Origin: Rhodobacterales bacterium
GTDB taxonomy: Bacteria; Pseudomonadota; Alphaproteobacteria; Rhodobacterales; Rhodobacteraceae
Length of the DNA stretch: 7,561 nucleotides
Assembly (NCBI GenBank): GCA_013298675.1
Contig: JAAFIJ010000124.1
Span: 1-7,561 of the forward strand
Reading direction: 5' to 3'
Shown in pieces: positions 5,756 through 7,561 of the stretch. A program made the position numbers and the translations under genes. Below the pieces are notes generated by a model. It saw nothing but the letters and a program-made list of their open reading frames with translations, was not told the origin of the DNA and searched no databases. The stretch's first letter is position 1. The number at the start of each line of letters is the position of its first letter.

Positions 5756-7051
5756 TCAGCGGTGCCGCACGTCGACATAGTCGCGCTTTGGCTCGCCGAT
5801 ATACAGCTGTCGCGGGCGGCCGATTTTCTGGTTCTTCTCTGCGATCATTTCTTTCCACTGCGAAATCCAACCAACTGTGCGCGACAACGCAAAAATCGGA
5901 GTGAACATCGAGGTTGGGAAACCCATGGCCTCTAGGATGATGCCAGAATAGAAATCGACATTCGGGTAAAGCTTTTTGGAGATGAAGTAATCGTCCGACA
6001 ATGCGATCCGCTCCAATTCCTTGGCGACTTGCAGCAACGGGTTGTTGGCGATACCCAAAAGCCCCAAAACCTCATCCGCGGATTCTTTCATCACTTTGGC
6101 TCGGGGGTCGAAGTTTTTATAGACGCGGTGGCCAAAGCCCATCAACCGGAAGCCAGATGTCTTGTCCTTGGCTTTGGCGATGTATTCCGGAATGCGGTCG
6201 ACCGTTCCTATTTCGCGCAGCATTTCAAGGCAAGCCTGGTTCGCGCCACCATGCGCCGGGCCCCACAAACACGCGATGCCTGCGGCAATGCAAGCAAACG
6301 GGTTCGCGCCCGAAGATCCTGCAAGACGCACGGTCGAGGTCGACGCGTTTTGTTCGTGGTCGGCATGGAGCATCATGATGCGGTCCATCGCCTTTTCCAA
6401 AATTGGGTTGACCACAAAATCCTCGGCCGGGACGGCAAAGCACATGTGCAGGAAATTTCCGGGATAGGACAACGAATTCTTCGGATAAACAAAGGGTTGA
6501 CCGACAGAGTACTTGTAGGCCATTGCCGCAATGGTCGGCAACTTGGCGATCATGCGAATGGCTGCAACCTCGCGTTGCCATTCATCGTTAATGTCCAAAC
6601 TGTCATGGTAGAAAGCAGACATCGCCCCGACCACACCCACCATCGTGGCCATTGGGTGCGCATCGCGCCGGAAACCACGGAAGAAGTTGTGCATTTGCTC
6701 ATGCACCATGGTGTGGCGGGTCACGCGGCTTACGAAATCTTCCAACTGGGCGGCATTCGGCAGTTCACCGTAAAGCAGCAAAAAGCACATTTCCAAAAAG
6801 TTTGATTGATTTGCCAGCTGTTCGATCGGGTAGCCGCGATGCAGCAATTCGCCCGCGTCGCCATCAATAAAAGTAATCGCACTTTCGCAAGCGGCGGTCG
6901 AGGTAAAGCCGGGGTCAAAGGTGAACACATCGGCTTCGGCGTAGAGTTTGCGAATATCCAGGACATCCGGCCCCAAGACTGGCGACATCACGGGCAATGA
7001 ATAGGACTTTCCGTCCAGAGTTAGCGTTGCGGATCTGTTCGCTTCGGTCAT
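5756..7051 (-). CDS. gltA: Citrate synthase
   Basis: The protein has 431 residues, the usual length of the large type II (hexameric, Gram-negative) citrate synthase. It condenses oxaloacetate and acetyl-CoA to citrate, the entry step of the TCA cycle, in the cytosol. The catalytic set is complete: His267 in GPAHGGAN, His308 in MGFGHRVYK and Asp366 in VDFYSGI. HADHEQNAS (229-237) and the C-terminal RPRQLYIG are also conserved. The N-terminal region (about residues 1-60) is the small beta domain found in the NADH-sensitive type II enzymes, but whether this enzyme is NADH-inhibited cannot be read here. The ATG at 7051 has a strong GGGGGA ribosome site 6-7 bases upstream. It follows gltX by 75 bases on the same strand, an arrangement common in Rhodobacterales, and is closed by a strong terminator. 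Confidence 0.98.
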   Translation of the reverse strand: MTEANRSATLTLDGKSYSLPVMSPVLGPDVLDIRKLYAEADVFTFDPGFTSTAACESAITFIDGDAGELLHRGYPIEQLANQSNFLEMCFLLLYGELPNAAQLEDFVSRVTRHTMVHEQMHNFFRGFRRDAHPMATMVGVVGAMSAFYHDSLDINDEWQREVAAIRMIAKLPTIAAMAYKYSVGQPFVYPKNSLSYPGNFLHMCFAVPAEDFVVNPILEKAMDRIMMLHADHEQNASTSTVRLAGSSGANPFACIAAGIACLWGPAHGGANQACLEMLREIGTVDRIPEYIAKAKDKTSGFRLMGFGHRVYKNFDPRAKVMKESADEVLGLLGIANNPLLQVAKELERIALSDDYFISKKLYPNVDFYSGIILEAMGFPTSMFTPIFALSRTVGWISQWKEMIAEKNQKIGRPRQLYIGEPKRDYVDVRHR

Positions 7052-7070
7052 CAGTATTCCCCCAATTTGG

Positions 7071-7094
7071 TGCCCGCCCTCAAACGAGGGGGCA
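7071..7094 (-). other. Hairpin in the gltX-gltA spacer
   Basis: CCCTC (7077-7081) pairs with GAGGG (7086-7090) over an AAAC loop, and flanking G/C bases add pairs with bulges. No T-run follows on the minus strand, so this is unlikely to be a full terminator. It may pause transcription or stabilise the gltA 5' end, or may be chance in a GC-rich spacer. Confidence 0.25.
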
Positions 7095-7126
7095 GCAGCA
7101 GCGTTAAATTCGGCGGGGACGGTGGC

Positions 7127-7561
7127 TTATTCAGCCATAGCATCCATAAGCCGTGCAATTGTCTCTTCCTGACCGATGACAAGCATCATGTCATAAACAC
7201 TGGGAGTCGCACTCCGCCCAGCCAAGGCCGCACGAATAGGTGCCGCAAGCTTGCCAAATCCTATCCCATTTTCAGCAGCAATTTCAGGCAAGATCGACTC
7301 AAGTACGGCTTTTGTCCAGCTAGCACTTTGCAAGCGCGGCGTCAATGATTTCAGTATACCACGGGATACCGAATCAAGAGATTTTGCCGAAGCCTCATCC
7401 ATTTGTATTGGCCGCGAAACCAACATAAAGTGTGATTTTTCAATAAGTTCCGGAAGAGTCTTTGCGCGATCTTTCACACAGTAAATGCCCTTCATCATGA
7501 CACTTTTTTGGGGAATGGTCAGATCAGGCAAGTCTGCGGCGATCAGATATGCGTCAAGTTC
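7127..7561 (-). CDS. gltX: Glutamyl-tRNA synthetase, C-terminal part (5' end outside window)
   Basis: The frame is open from the right edge to the stop at 7127, giving the last 144 residues. The visible part is the helical anticodon-binding end of a bacterial GluRS. The pattern near the C-terminus, FGKLAAPIRAALAGRSATPSV continuing into YDMMLVIGQEETIARL, matches the conserved end of the family, where a plRxaltG stretch precedes a lLG.e...RL stretch. The HIGH and KMSKS catalytic motifs would lie upstream, outside the window. The enzyme charges tRNA-Glu with glutamate, and in organisms lacking GlnRS a relaxed form also charges tRNA-Gln. Many alphaproteobacteria carry two gltX copies, and the visible part cannot tell which this is. 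The gltA neighbour supports the housekeeping copy. Confidence 0.93.
   Translation of the reverse strand, partial: ELDAYLIAADLPDLTIPQKSVMMKGIYCVKDRAKTLPELIEKSHFMLVSRPIQMDEASAKSLDSVSRGILKSLTPRLQSASWTKAVLESILPEIAAENGIGFGKLAAPIRAALAGRSATPSVYDMMLVIGQEETIARLMDAMAE

Noticed and set aside
6029..6805. Plus-strand frame of 258 codons opposite gltA
   Set aside because: It is fully antisense to citrate synthase, rich in His, Arg and Gln, and without family motifs; long shadow frames are common in GC-rich genes.
1..7561. CRISPR arrays, insertion sequences, tRNA genes, prophage or attachment sites
   Set aside because: No regularly spaced repeats, transposase-like frames, terminal inverted repeats or tRNA-like cloverleaf sequences were seen.

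Overview
The window looks like chromosomal DNA of an alphaproteobacterium, most likely a marine Rhodobacterales (Roseobacter-group) species. The grounds are the gltX-gltA pair, the moderate GC content with alphaproteobacterial-looking proteins, and an exosortase-type locus with a PLP-rich sorting tail. The genus cannot be fixed from sequence alone. No tRNA, rRNA, insertion sequence or CRISPR array was seen.

Positions 1-1519, minus strand, hold the most unusual part: a compact three-gene exosortase-like locus. Transcription order is a 59-residue protein made almost only of a signal peptide joined to a PLP-type sorting tail (1340-1519), then a short single-domain exosortase/archaeosortase-family membrane protease or transpeptidase with a visible Cys-Arg-His set (481-1314), then a single-pass membrane protein that overlaps the exosortase stop by ATGA and runs off the left edge (1-484). 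The layout suggests a self-contained envelope protein-processing module with its own dedicated small partner.

Positions 1655-3476 hold an Lrp/AsnC-family regulator (minus) divergent from an ornithine decarboxylase of the fold-III PLP family (plus). The 244-bp space between them carries a good -10 box for the regulator, a 15-bp perfect palindrome placed to act on both genes, and a long decarboxylase leader that may be a regulatory RNA. The likely theme is amino-acid-responsive control of putrescine synthesis.

Positions 3477-3826 are a gap with no convincing gene, holding a hairpin and a short palindrome after the decarboxylase. Positions 3827-4903 (plus) encode a stand-alone DUF2235 alpha/beta hydrolase. 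It converges with a DUF1624 multi-pass membrane protein (4937-5674, minus) of the heparan-alpha-glucosaminide N-acetyltransferase-like group.

Positions 5712-7561, minus strand, are housekeeping: the C-terminal part of glutamyl-tRNA synthetase (gltX) entering from the right edge, then citrate synthase (gltA), closed by a strong rho-independent terminator.
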